From Bacilli bacterium (GTDB taxonomy: Bacteria; Bacillota_I; Bacilli_A; RF39; UBA660): DNA of 32,976 nucleotides. Under the pieces are notes generated by a model. It worked only from the letters and a program-made list of their open reading frames with translations. It had not been told where the DNA came from and made no database searches. Within the stretch, counting starts at the first letter, position 1. Each line of letters starts with the position of its first letter. Shown here in pieces: positions 1 through 6,721 of the stretch. The position numbers and the translations under genes were made by a program. The DNA is taken from positions 1 to 32,976 of the forward strand of contig JAFXXX010000009.1 in the NCBI GenBank assembly GCA_017542065.1. Reading direction: 5' to 3'.

Positions 1-231
1 AGTTGAATATAAATAACTCATTTGTACTTTAGTAATATTAGCTTTTTCAAGTTTAATATTAGTATTCATAGTTTTTTCTAATGTTGTACCTGCTCTTAAG
101 TTTTTAAGTTTCATTTTCATGAAAGCAGATCCTTTACCAGGTTTAACATGTAAGAAATCTACTATTTGATAAATTTGTCCATCAATAATAACAGTCATAC
201 CATTTTTGATGTCATTAATATCTATCATCAT
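1..231 (-). CDS. efp: Elongation factor P, N-terminal part (cut by window edge)
   Basis: The product binds ribosomes stalled at polyproline stretches, between the P and E sites, and stimulates peptide bond formation. The reverse strand opens MMIDINDIKNGM and then carries the diagnostic KOW-like block FLHVKPGKGSAF followed by KLKNLRAGTT and LEKT. The Lys after Pro-Gly (KPGKG) is the loop-tip residue that is modified post-translationally in many bacteria. 77 residues are visible; the family is about 185 long, so the OB domains lie beyond position 1. Two adjacent ATG codons (229-231, 226-228) could both start; the first lies 6 bases after the ribosome site GGAGGT at 238-243. The start lies 2 bases after the ldh stop, so it is the last visible gene of the rpmG-ldh-efp unit. 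Identification is secure. Confidence 0.95.
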   Translation of the reverse strand, partial: MMIDINDIKNGMTVIIDGQIYQIVDFLHVKPGKGSAFMKMKLKNLRAGTTLEKTMNTNIKLEKANITKVQMSYLYST

Positions 232-233
232 AA

Positions 234-1136
234 TTATACCTCCATACTTTCAATTGCTTCTTTTATTATACTAATTGAAAGATTTAATTTATTTTCTTCT
301 GTAGGAGTTAATTCTAAATTAATTACCCCCTTAACACCATCTATACCTATAACAGATGGCATTCCTATATAAACACCTTTATAATATGTTGAAATATTAT
401 ATACTTTATTTTCATTATTAAGTATTGCTTTTGTTATATTTAGTAAACTAAGTGATATACCTTCATTAGTATATCCTTTTTTATTTATAATATCGTATGC
501 ACTATTTTTTAATTTCTCATCTAATATACCAAGTTCAGTTTTATTAAAGACTTTATCTATTTCAATCATACCTACTTTAGCTTTAGACCAAAGAACTACA
601 GAATGATCTCCATGTTCTCCAATAACATTAACATCTATATCATTAATATTAATATTTGTTTTATCTTTAATAAGATTCTTTAATCTTGCAGTATCAAGTA
701 AAGTACCTGATCCTATAACCTTATTAGGAGAGAAATTAGACACTTTATAAACTAAATAGCTCATTACATCTACTGGATTAGTAGCTATTAAAAATATGCC
801 TCTAAAACCATTTAAAATGGCACTTTCAGTAATATTCTTAACTATATTGGCATTATCATTAAGAAGATCTAATCTAGTTTCACCTTCTTTTTGATTTCTA
901 CCAGCACATATAACTAATATATCAGCATCTTTTACATCTCTATAAGATCCTTGAATAATATTAATACTAGAATTAATAACTGCTAAAGAATCTTTAACAT
1001 CAAGATACTCACCATTTAGTTTATCTTTATCTATATCTATTAATACAATTTCATTTACTAAATTATCTTCGGTAATAAGTGCATTTAAATATGCAACACC
1101 TACATTACCAAGACCAACAATTGCAACCCTTTTCAT
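234..1136 (-). CDS. ldh: L-lactate dehydrogenase
   Basis: A 300-residue cytosolic enzyme that reduces pyruvate to L-lactate with NADH, regenerating NAD in fermentation. Visible are the Rossmann glycine loop GLGNVG (8-13), Asp34/Asp36 after the second strand, the substrate loop with NQKEGETR (81-88; Gln82 is the residue that favours lactate over malate dehydrogenase activity, Arg88 binds substrate), Asn120 in ATNPVD, GSGTLLDTARL (142-152, substrate Arg151) and GEHGDHS with catalytic His175. It is slightly shorter than typical 310-320 residue enzymes. AGAGGAA lies a few bases before the ATG at 1134-1136. It sits 21 bases after rpmG and 2 bases before efp. Its last codons (MEV stop) form the ribosome site of efp. 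Malate dehydrogenase is the alternative, disfavoured by Gln82. Confidence 0.95.
   Translation of the reverse strand: MKRVAIVGLGNVGVAYLNALITEDNLVNEIVLIDIDKDKLNGEYLDVKDSLAVINSSINIIQGSYRDVKDADILVICAGRNQKEGETRLDLLNDNANIVKNITESAILNGFRGIFLIATNPVDVMSYLVYKVSNFSPNKVIGSGTLLDTARLKNLIKDKTNININDIDVNVIGEHGDHSVVLWSKAKVGMIEIDKVFNKTELGILDEKLKNSAYDIINKKGYTNEGISLSLLNITKAILNNENKVYNISTYYKGVYIGMPSVIGIDGVKGVINLELTPTEENKLNLSISIIKEAIESMEV
238..243 (-). promoter_or_regulatory. Ribosome site of efp inside the ldh stop region
   Basis: The last ldh codons ATG GAG GTA TAA contain GGAGGT, six bases before the first efp ATG. Termination on ldh and initiation on efp are therefore almost certainly coupled. The same stretch contains TATAAT (233-238), but it is too close to the start codon to act as a -10 for efp. 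Confidence 0.8.
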
Positions 1137-1157
1137 ATTCTATTCCTCTAAAAATTA

Positions 1158-1346
1158 TTATTTCTTTTCAACATGTACTGTATGTTTTTGACATGTAGGA
1201 CAATACTTATTTAAATTTAATTTATCAGTTGTATTATGAGTATTTTTTTCAACAAAATAATTTTCTTTAGATACTTTTCTTGTTTTCTTACATTCAGAAC
1301 ATTCTAATGCAACATATCTTCTTGCATCTTTTGATTTACTTGCCAT
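1158..1346 (-). CDS. rpmG: 50S ribosomal protein L33
   Basis: A small component of the large ribosomal subunit near the E site. The 62-residue product has the L33 zinc ribbon: CSEC, then a spacer with a KLNLNKYCPTC block, and a basic KHTVHVEKK end. The four cysteines in two CxxC pairs mark the zinc-binding form. It is longer than the usual 49-50 residues because of an N-terminal extension beginning MASKSKDARR. The start ATG (1344-1346) is preceded by GAGGAGGT. It is the first gene of a unit with ldh and efp, driven by the promoter at 1379-1406. Confidence is high; the extension may be a lineage trait. Confidence 0.93.
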   Translation of the reverse strand: MASKSKDARRYVALECSECKKTRKVSKENYFVEKNTHNTTDKLNLNKYCPTCQKHTVHVEKK

Positions 1347-1378
1347 ATGTAATACCTCCTCTTTTTATAACTTATTAA

Positions 1379-1406
1379 ATTATATCATATTATTATTATT
1401 TTTCAA
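1379..1406 (-). promoter_or_regulatory. Promoter of rpmG-ldh-efp
   Basis: The reverse strand reads TTGAAA (1401-1406), a 16-base spacer, then TATGATATAAT with -10 TATAAT at 1379-1384 and the extended TG at 1386-1387. This is one of only two promoters in the window with a recognisable -35. A second extended -10-like string, TGTTATAAA (1421-1429), is formed by the last codons of the macrodomain gene and might be an additional weaker start. Confidence 0.75.
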
Positions 1407-1421
1407 GCATTTTTGACTATT

Positions 1422-2189
1422 TTATAACATATTATTTCTTTTTAATTCTTCTTCATAAATAGCATAATTTTCTAATGTTAAAGTAGAAAATACAATCTTA
1501 TCAAATACATCATATTCTTTAATAAAATCTTTTACTACTCCTATTGCTATTTCACAAGCAAGTTTACTTGGAAATGAGTGTCTACCTGTTGAAATACAAG
1601 GAAAAGCTATTTGTTTAATATTATTATTCTTAGCTATTTCTAATGCATTTTGATAACAGTCTTTTAGTTCCTCTATTTTTTCTTCAGTAACTTCACTTTC
1701 AATTTCAGGCCCTACTGTATGAATAATATATTCACATGGTAAATTATAAGCATCTGTTAATACTACTTTACCAATACCAAGTAGATCCCCTCTCATTATT
1801 TCAGCACATTTAAGTCTTAGTCTTACACCAGCATATGTATGAACTTTATTTTCTATACAATTATGATTTGGAGTAAAACAACCTAGCATATGTTCATCAC
1901 ATGGATTAACAATAGCTTCTACTTTTAATGCTGTAATATCATTATTTATTAATACTATTTTACCTTCAGTTTCATTAATATCTATTATTTTTCTATCTTC
2001 ATTTTCTTCTTTAATAAGAAGATCTTCTTCTCTTAAAACTTCCTCTGGAACTGGTTTAGCAGGTCTTTGATTTAAAAGACCAGTTAGAAGAGTTCTTTTA
2101 TTAACAAAACTATCAGGAATTTCAATATTATCTTTATCTGCTTCATCTAAAAAATATTTCAGCAAATCATTAACTAATTGGTCCTTCAT
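1422..2189 (-). CDS. Zinc-dependent macrodomain protein (ADP-ribosyl hydrolase type)
   Basis: A 255-residue cytosolic protein. Family members remove or bind ADP-ribose on proteins. The N-terminal about 75 residues are the helical lead typical of the group (KRTLLTGLLNQRPAKPVP). The macrodomain runs from IVLINNDIT (about 78) to the end, with GIGKVVLTDAYNLPCEYIIHTVGP and FPCISTGRHSFP loops. The block LGCFTPNHNCIEN carries the C-x4-H-x-C zinc set (Cys104, His109, Cys111) of the Zn-macro subfamily. The usual Asn-Ala-Ala-Asn reads Asn95-Pro-Cys-Asp98 here, so the second Asn, which normally contacts the distal ribose and aids catalysis, is Asp. Such genes often accompany a sirtuin-type ADP-ribosyltransferase (SirTM); none is adjacent. 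It has its own promoter overlapping the upstream gene end. Family is secure, activity uncertain. Confidence 0.88.
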   Translation of the reverse strand: MKDQLVNDLLKYFLDEADKDNIEIPDSFVNKRTLLTGLLNQRPAKPVPEEVLREEDLLIKEENEDRKIIDINETEGKIVLINNDITALKVEAIVNPCDEHMLGCFTPNHNCIENKVHTYAGVRLRLKCAEIMRGDLLGIGKVVLTDAYNLPCEYIIHTVGPEIESEVTEEKIEELKDCYQNALEIAKNNNIKQIAFPCISTGRHSFPSKLACEIAIGVVKDFIKEYDVFDKIVFSTLTLENYAIYEEELKRNNML

Positions 2190-2205
2190 TTAATCACCGC
2201 CCCTT

Positions 2206-2214
2206 ATTATATCA
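2206..2214 (-). promoter_or_regulatory. Extended -10 promoter of the macrodomain gene, overlapping the GDPD stop
   Basis: The reverse strand reads TGATATAAT. The last codons of the upstream phosphodiesterase (GTG ATA TAA) are part of this string, so its stop codon (2207-2209) lies in the -10 hexamer. No convincing -35 lies 17 bases upstream (AGTACT). A purine-rich GGGGCGGTGA with start-proximal GGTGA follows, giving a leader of roughly 15 bases. Confidence 0.6.
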
Positions 2215-2902
2215 CATTTATGTTTTCTAGTACTAAATTTGTTCCTATTTTCTTATATTTATTATAATCTTCCCTAGTTTTAATAGTCCATATTAATATA
2301 GGTTTTTTATATTTCTTTACATATTTATTATTAACTTCAAGTTTATTAATAGATATAAAATCAGGTTTAAATGTTTTAAGAAACATACTATTTTGTAATC
2401 TATCAAATGTTTTTTTACTTTTAGTAATTAATAAACCTAAAGGAATATCTTTATTCTTAGATCTAATATATCTAAGAGTTTTTTTATTAAAACTAATAAT
2501 AGAGTATGGTTTATCATAACTAGATAATAATTCAAGTAATTTATTTTCTAAAGTTCTATTATTATTTTCATTCTTTATTTCAATCATTATTCCATATTTA
2601 TTATCTAGTTTTAAAACATCTTCAAATAGTGGAATAGTATCTACTCCAAGTAGTTTTATTTTTGATAGTTCAGAATAATTCATGTCTGATATTTTTTTAC
2701 TACTACCACCTAGTCTTTTTAATGTTTCATCATGAAAAACTACTAATTTTTCATCTTTTGTTAATCTAACATCTAATTCATATGGATGCTTTAATGTATT
2801 AGCTTTCTTAAATGATTTAATAGTATTCTCTACTATTTTTTCATTATCAAAGAATCCTCTATGCATAATTGTTATATTTGTAATAAAATCTAAATTCTTC
2901 AT
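2207..2902 (-). CDS. Glycerophosphodiester phosphodiesterase
   Basis: A 231-residue TIM-barrel enzyme that hydrolyses glycerophosphodiesters to glycerol-3-phosphate and an alcohol, in phospholipid or teichoic acid turnover. Diagnostic residues are present: MHRG with His14 and Arg15, ENT (25-27), ELDV with Glu42 and Asp44 (metal ligands), and VFHD with His57 and Asp58. Downstream, MIEIKNE and the C-terminal ILIWTIKT complete the barrel. There is no signal peptide, so it should act in the cytosol on imported or internally released substrate. Its ATG (2900-2902) overlaps the TGA of the radical SAM gene (ATGA), so it is translationally coupled to it. It is the last gene of the ttcA operon. Family is certain; substrate is not. 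Confidence 0.92.
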   Translation of the reverse strand: MKNLDFITNITIMHRGFFDNEKIVENTIKSFKKANTLKHPYELDVRLTKDEKLVVFHDETLKRLGGSSKKISDMNYSELSKIKLLGVDTIPLFEDVLKLDNKYGIMIEIKNENNNRTLENKLLELLSSYDKPYSIISFNKKTLRYIRSKNKDIPLGLLITKSKKTFDRLQNSMFLKTFKPDFISINKLEVNNKYVKKYKKPILIWTIKTREDYNKYKKIGTNLVLENINVI

Positions 2903-3879
2903 AAGTCACATCCTACATCTTTTTTATTATAATCTCCAAGTATTGCATAAGTTAAACATCTAAGTCCTCCTCTACATCTAGTAGAGTGTTCGCAGTTTTT
3001 GCATTCTTCTGGAATTGTTTTCTTTCTTAAGTCTTTTAATATCTTGTTATTCATATATATGTCATACATACTGTCTACTAAAACATTACCTACTTTTATA
3101 GGCATTCTTCTGCATGGTACTAAATCACCATTTTCCATAACAGTAAGTAAAGTATCACCGCATGTACATGCATAAGCAAAGTCATTAGTTCTAGTAAACT
3201 GAAGAGCTCTATTCATAGATAATCTTGTTTTAGATTTACCTAGTTTTACTCTTTCTTCTTTCATAATATCAAGATATTTACTAGTTTCTTCTTTAGATAA
3301 AGTTAAATCCTTATCCATAGATCCTCCAAGAGGAATATATCTATCAGACCATATATTATCTACTTTTAATCTTTTACCATATTTAACTACTTTTGGTAAT
3401 TCTTTATAGTTTAAATGATTAGCAGTAAAACTAATTGAAGTAAAGATACCTGCTTTCTTTAAAGCTTTAATACCTTTACCAATTTGTTTATATGTTCCTT
3501 TGCCTCTTATTAAATCATTTATTTTTTTACCACCTTCTAAACTTACTTGAACATAATATGGATCATATGATTTTATTTTTCTAGCTATTTCATCATTAAT
3601 TAATGTTCCATTAGTAAGAATAGAAAAACTAACTCTATTATCTTTTTTAATTAAATCTAATATCCTAAATAAATGAGGATTACAAAGAGGTTCTCCTCCT
3701 GTTATGTTTATGTGTCCATTCATACCTAATTTATCTATTAAATTAATAAATTCATAATAGATATGTTCTAACTTAGCATATGAAATACATACTGGTTTAT
3801 GGTCTTCTTGATAGCAATGTAAACATTTTAAATTACAGTTTTCAGATAGATGCCATTGAAGGATGAAGGTTCCTACCAT
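2899..3879 (-). CDS. Radical SAM/SPASM protein, candidate peptide or tail maturase
   Basis: A 326-residue cytosolic iron-sulfur enzyme. It opens with FILQWHLSENCNLKCLHCYQ, giving the radical SAM CxxxCxxC cluster at Cys15, Cys19 and Cys22. ITGGEP (SAM binding), ILTNGTLI and VQVSLEGG follow in order. The C-terminal SPASM region carries Cys238, 240, 256, 293, 296, 302, 308 and 324, enough for auxiliary clusters; the CRGGLRC stretch differs a little from the canonical CxxxC spacing. SPASM enzymes commonly modify ribosomal peptides or proteins. The start at 3877-3879 is chosen because it follows GGAGGTGGAGGT and begins the family motif; the frame is open further upstream, but only as a shifted reading of the neighbour's repeats. 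It overlaps the DUF2207 stop by 7 bases and the GDPD start by 4. The adjacent Cys/Gly tail is the obvious candidate substrate (inference). Confidence 0.9.
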   Translation of the reverse strand: MVGTFILQWHLSENCNLKCLHCYQEDHKPVCISYAKLEHIYYEFINLIDKLGMNGHINITGGEPLCNPHLFRILDLIKKDNRVSFSILTNGTLINDEIARKIKSYDPYYVQVSLEGGKKINDLIRGKGTYKQIGKGIKALKKAGIFTSISFTANHLNYKELPKVVKYGKRLKVDNIWSDRYIPLGGSMDKDLTLSKEETSKYLDIMKEERVKLGKSKTRLSMNRALQFTRTNDFAYACTCGDTLLTVMENGDLVPCRRMPIKVGNVLVDSMYDIYMNNKILKDLRKKTIPEECKNCEHSTRCRGGLRCLTYAILGDYNKKDVGCDL

Positions 3880-5825
3880 GAACCTCCACCTCCACAAGAA
3901 GAACATCCTCCTCCGCATGAAGAACATCCACCACCACAAGAAGAACATCCTGATGAACTTCCTGATGATGAAGTTGATGGAGTATAAATATAACTAGACA
4001 TAGTATCCATAGTATCAAATGGAATATATGTTGTATCTACACTCTTAATGTCTTCAAACTTCTCTATCCATTTTTTAGATATTCCAAGTACATATGTATA
4101 TGGAAGAATCTTATAGAAATAATTTGGTATTTCTTCTACTAATTCTTCTAATTTATTCTTTTCAACTGCAGTTAAAAATTTCTTAAATCCTTCTACTTCA
4201 GTTTTAATATCTTCTCCAAATCTACTTCTTCTAGTCATAATAAAGCATAAGAAGTATTGAATAAATACTGATATAAATCCTACATAATACATAAAGTATA
4301 TTTTTTGATTTAAGTCTTCTACAGTTGAATAAGCAAGTAACATATATATAGATGATAATCCTACTAATGTTAAACAAATATATCTAAGAATAAATCCTGC
4401 TTTTTCATTAATAGCCCATCTATATTCTTTATCTAATTTCTCTTCTATAGTTTTAAATATCATATAGAATGTTTTATGTTCTTTTAAATCAAATTCTTTA
4501 TCATCAGTAATTAAAGCATCTAAAACTATTTTTTGATAATCATTTAATTTGTTAACTTTTTTCTCATAAGCTGCCAATTTCTTTTCATAGTCTTTATCAT
4601 CTTTAGATGGTTTTTGACCCTTAATATAAATCTTATTCTTTTCTTCTCTTATATCAATTATTTTTTCTGCAGCTAATTCTATAATTAATGAAATAACTAA
4701 CTTTTTATTATAAACATTATTATATACATAACCTATTTCAGAAGATGATAAATCTCTTGGAGGTAAATAACTAACTACTTCTGTTTTCTTATGATAATCT
4801 TTACCAAAGATTAACCATAATATAAATATAATAAATAAATTAATTAATGAAATAACTATTAATATAAGTGAACCTGCACCATAATTATTAGATCCTGATG
4901 CAAAATAGTTTTCAGGAAGTTCTATATCTACTGTTAAGGATTTAGTAAGTTCATACGGATAATCTACAGGTCTATTTTCACTATATTTATCTCTATCAAA
5001 TGTAGCTACTAACTTATTACCTTTAATAGTATAATCAACATATTTAGTAATATCATATTTTCTATATTTATCCATGAAGAAATGAACTTCATTACCTTCA
5101 ATAGACTTTGGCATAGTAACTTCTATACTAGGATTATTAATAATAGTTCCCCAGTAATCACCATAAGCATGGAATATAAATTCATCATATCCATCATATG
5201 GATCAGATCCCATATCATAAGTATATTTAATAATATAATCTTTTTCACCAGGAGATAAAGATACACCACTATCACCTATTTTAATTCTTGGTTTATCTTT
5301 TACTGAATCAATTTTATAACTATATGATTTTCTATAAGCAATAGATGCTCTATTTTCATCATTAGTATATTCAATACCTTCATTATCATTATAGTAAACA
5401 TATGGATCATAAGTATACTCTGGCATTTCTGCTCTTAAGTTAGATAATACTGATTTTCTTCTTATTGTTTTACCATTTTTAGATGTATATTTAAACCATT
5501 CTGGAGTAAACTTATATATTCCATGATGACCATATTCTGTCCAGTTAATAGTAATATCTTCTTCAACATCTATCTTATTATCTTCTTTAACATCTAATTT
5601 AACTTTATAAGCACTAATAGTAAATCCATCAGCTGGATCTACATCTTTACCCTCATCAAACTTAATAAAACTTTTAAATACAGGTATAATCATACAGATA
5701 ATTAATATTAATGGAAGAGCAAATGCAAATATCCTCCACATAGTCTTTTTATTACCTGATTTACCTGCAAATACAGATGCAAATATAAAGAATAACATAA
5801 CAATATAAATAATAAATGTAATCAT
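3873..5825 (-). CDS. DUF2207 membrane protein with CSSCGGG-repeat tail
   Basis: A 650-residue integral membrane protein of a family with no settled function. Hydrophobic segments lie at about 2-20 and 32-51, followed by a large DUF2207 domain (about 60-318), a membrane segment (319-340), a soluble region (341-475), and two more segments (477-499, 508-530). Basic residues after segment 1 (KSGNKK) and after segment 3 (GKDYHKK) suggest the DUF2207 domain is outside and the C-terminus in the cytosol. As I recall, the family often ends in a Ser/Gly-rich tail with a terminal Ser-Trp. Here the tail has three exact CSSCGGG heptads (Cys627, 630, 634, 637, 641, 644) and ends GGSW. The only other cysteines are in membrane segments. 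The ATG at 5823-5825 follows TAGGT made by the ttcA stop. The next gene, a radical SAM/SPASM enzyme, overlaps its end. Confidence 0.88.
   Translation of the reverse strand: MITFIIYIVMLFFIFASVFAGKSGNKKTMWRIFAFALPLILIICMIIPVFKSFIKFDEGKDVDPADGFTISAYKVKLDVKEDNKIDVEEDITINWTEYGHHGIYKFTPEWFKYTSKNGKTIRRKSVLSNLRAEMPEYTYDPYVYYNDNEGIEYTNDENRASIAYRKSYSYKIDSVKDKPRIKIGDSGVSLSPGEKDYIIKYTYDMGSDPYDGYDEFIFHAYGDYWGTIINNPSIEVTMPKSIEGNEVHFFMDKYRKYDITKYVDYTIKGNKLVATFDRDKYSENRPVDYPYELTKSLTVDIELPENYFASGSNNYGAGSLILIVISLINLFIIFILWLIFGKDYHKKTEVVSYLPPRDLSSSEIGYVYNNVYNKKLVISLIIELAAEKIIDIREEKNKIYIKGQKPSKDDKDYEKKLAAYEKKVNKLNDYQKIVLDALITDDKEFDLKEHKTFYMIFKTIEEKLDKEYRWAINEKAGFILRYICLTLVGLSSIYMLLAYSTVEDLNQKIYFMYYVGFISVFIQYFLCFIMTRRSRFGEDIKTEVEGFKKFLTAVEKNKLEELVEEIPNYFYKILPYTYVLGISKKWIEKFEDIKSVDTTYIPFDTMDTMSSYIYTPSTSSSGSSSGCSSCGGGCSSCGGGCSSCGGGGSW
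3882..3893 (-). promoter_or_regulatory. Doubled ribosome site inside glycine codons, for the radical SAM gene
   Basis: The four glycine codons before the terminal Ser-Trp of the DUF2207 protein are GGA GGT GGA GGT. The first GGAGGT (3888-3893) lies 8 bases before the radical SAM ATG (3877-3879), an ideal distance; the second lies 2 bases away. The downstream gene can thus be started only from within the upstream tail. Confidence 0.8.
3885..3947 (-). repeat. Three 21-base tandem repeats encoding CSSCGGG
   Basis: Three head-to-tail units encode Cys-Ser-Ser-Cys-Gly-Gly-Gly without amino acid variation. The DNA copies differ only at third codon positions (for example TGT or TGC, TCT or TCA, GGT or GGA). 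This suggests the protein sequence is under selection rather than being a fresh slippage product. Confidence 0.9.
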
Positions 5826-5831
5826 AAATAC

Positions 5832-6659
5832 CTACTTTCTATCATATTCATCTAAGAATGAATACTCTTTCCCATCTTTTAAATAACTAATTAAACAATC
5901 AGTATTAACATTAGTAAAAGCTGTAAATATATTTTCATCAATATTCTTATTATCTTTTTTTAGTTCTTCTACTAATTGTTTCATAACTTTTCTTTTACTT
6001 AAGTTTTCATCTATTTTAGAGTCTGCTGTAAACTTGCATGCACAGTTTAAGAATCTTAAATCATTATACTTAGCCCATGATTTAATTGCATCTTCTTTAA
6101 CTAAATACATAGGTCTAATTAACTCTAATCCTTCAAAGTTATCTGAGTGTAGTTTTGGAAGCATACTTTTAACTTGTGATGCATAAAACATATTAAGTAA
6201 GTTTGTCTCTATAACATCGTTAAAATGATGTGCTAGAGCTATTTTATTACATCCTAGTTCTTTAGCTTTACTATATAGACAACCTCTTCTCATTTTTGCA
6301 CATAAATAACATGGATTATCTTTAGCAACTCTATCTAATACTTCAAATATATCACTTTCAAATATTTCAAGATCTATATTCATTCTTTTAGCATTCTCTT
6401 TAATTAATTCTACATTTTCTTTATTATATCCAGGATTCATACAAACATATCTTGCTTTAAATGGAAAATCACCATGTTTAATTAATTCTTCGATACATTT
6501 AGCCATTAAAAATGAATCTTTTCCTCCAGATATACAAACCATAATATTATCATTTTCATTTATTAATTCATATTCTTTAACGGCCTTAACGAATTTACTC
6601 CATATATCTTTTCTATATTTAGTAATAATAGACCTTTCTATTTGTTTATACTCATCCAT
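5832..6659 (-). CDS. TtcA-family tRNA thiolation protein (PP-loop ATPase)
   Basis: A cytosolic enzyme of the TtcA/TilS type, which adenylates a tRNA base and, in TtcA, replaces oxygen with sulfur at cytidine 32. The PP-loop SGGKDS is at 44-49. CYLC gives Cys117 and Cys120, and LNCACKF gives Cys206 and Cys208, matching the two-plus-one cysteine pattern that holds the TtcA iron-sulfur cluster. AHHFNDVIET is the conserved downstream block. I start at the ATG 6657-6659 (275 residues) because AGGTGA (6664-6669) lies 5 bases upstream; an in-frame GTG at 6666-6668 overlaps that site. First gene of the operon with DUF2207, radical SAM and GDPD. The exact tRNA position is not shown by sequence. Confidence 0.87.
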   Translation of the reverse strand: MDEYKQIERSIITKYRKDIWSKFVKAVKEYELINENDNIMVCISGGKDSFLMAKCIEELIKHGDFPFKARYVCMNPGYNKENVELIKENAKRMNIDLEIFESDIFEVLDRVAKDNPCYLCAKMRRGCLYSKAKELGCNKIALAHHFNDVIETNLLNMFYASQVKSMLPKLHSDNFEGLELIRPMYLVKEDAIKSWAKYNDLRFLNCACKFTADSKIDENLSKRKVMKQLVEELKKDNKNIDENIFTAFTNVNTDCLISYLKDGKEYSFLDEYDRK

Positions 6660-6676
6660 ATTGTTCACCTAATAAA

Positions 6677-6685
6677 ATTATATCA
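6677..6685 (-). promoter_or_regulatory. Extended -10 promoter of the ttcA operon
   Basis: TGATATAAT on the reverse strand, directly after the T-run of the gpmA terminator. The -35 position (6700-6705, TTATAA) falls in the terminator stem and is a poor match, so the extended -10 must carry recognition. The predicted leader is about 10 bases. Confidence 0.65.
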
Positions 6686-6686
6686 T

Positions 6687-6721
6687 AAAAAAAGACGCAT
6701 TATAATTTATAATGCTCTTTT
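6687..6721 (-). terminator. Terminator of the srtB-gpmA operon, overlapping the gpmA stop
   Basis: A perfect inverted repeat of 9 bases per arm (6697-6705 and 6707-6715), extendable past a bulged G by further A-T and G-C pairs, is followed by seven T on the transcript (6687-6693). The gpmA TAA (6700-6702) lies in the stem. Confidence 0.85.

Noticed and set aside
233-238. TATAAT just before efp as a promoter
   Set aside because: It lies immediately before the start codon and overlaps the ribosome site, so a transcript from it would begin inside efp.
1422-2189. A SirTM-type ADP-ribosylation operon around the macrodomain gene
   Set aside because: No sirtuin, lipoate ligase-like or GcvH-like gene is adjacent; the neighbours are GDPD and rpmG.
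2899-2901. TGA read as tryptophan, as in some Mollicutes
   Set aside because: TGA ends the radical SAM gene exactly where the GDPD gene begins; reading through reaches TAG after a few codons, and tryptophans in the window are encoded by TGG.
3885-3947. Short regularly spaced repeats as a CRISPR-like array
   Set aside because: The units are head to tail without spacers and encode a heptad in frame.
3880-3948. Apparent N-terminal extension of the radical SAM protein rich in Phe, Trp, Met and Arg
   Set aside because: It is the Cys/Gly repeat of the upstream gene read in another frame. The family motif and a good ribosome site place the start at 3877-3879.
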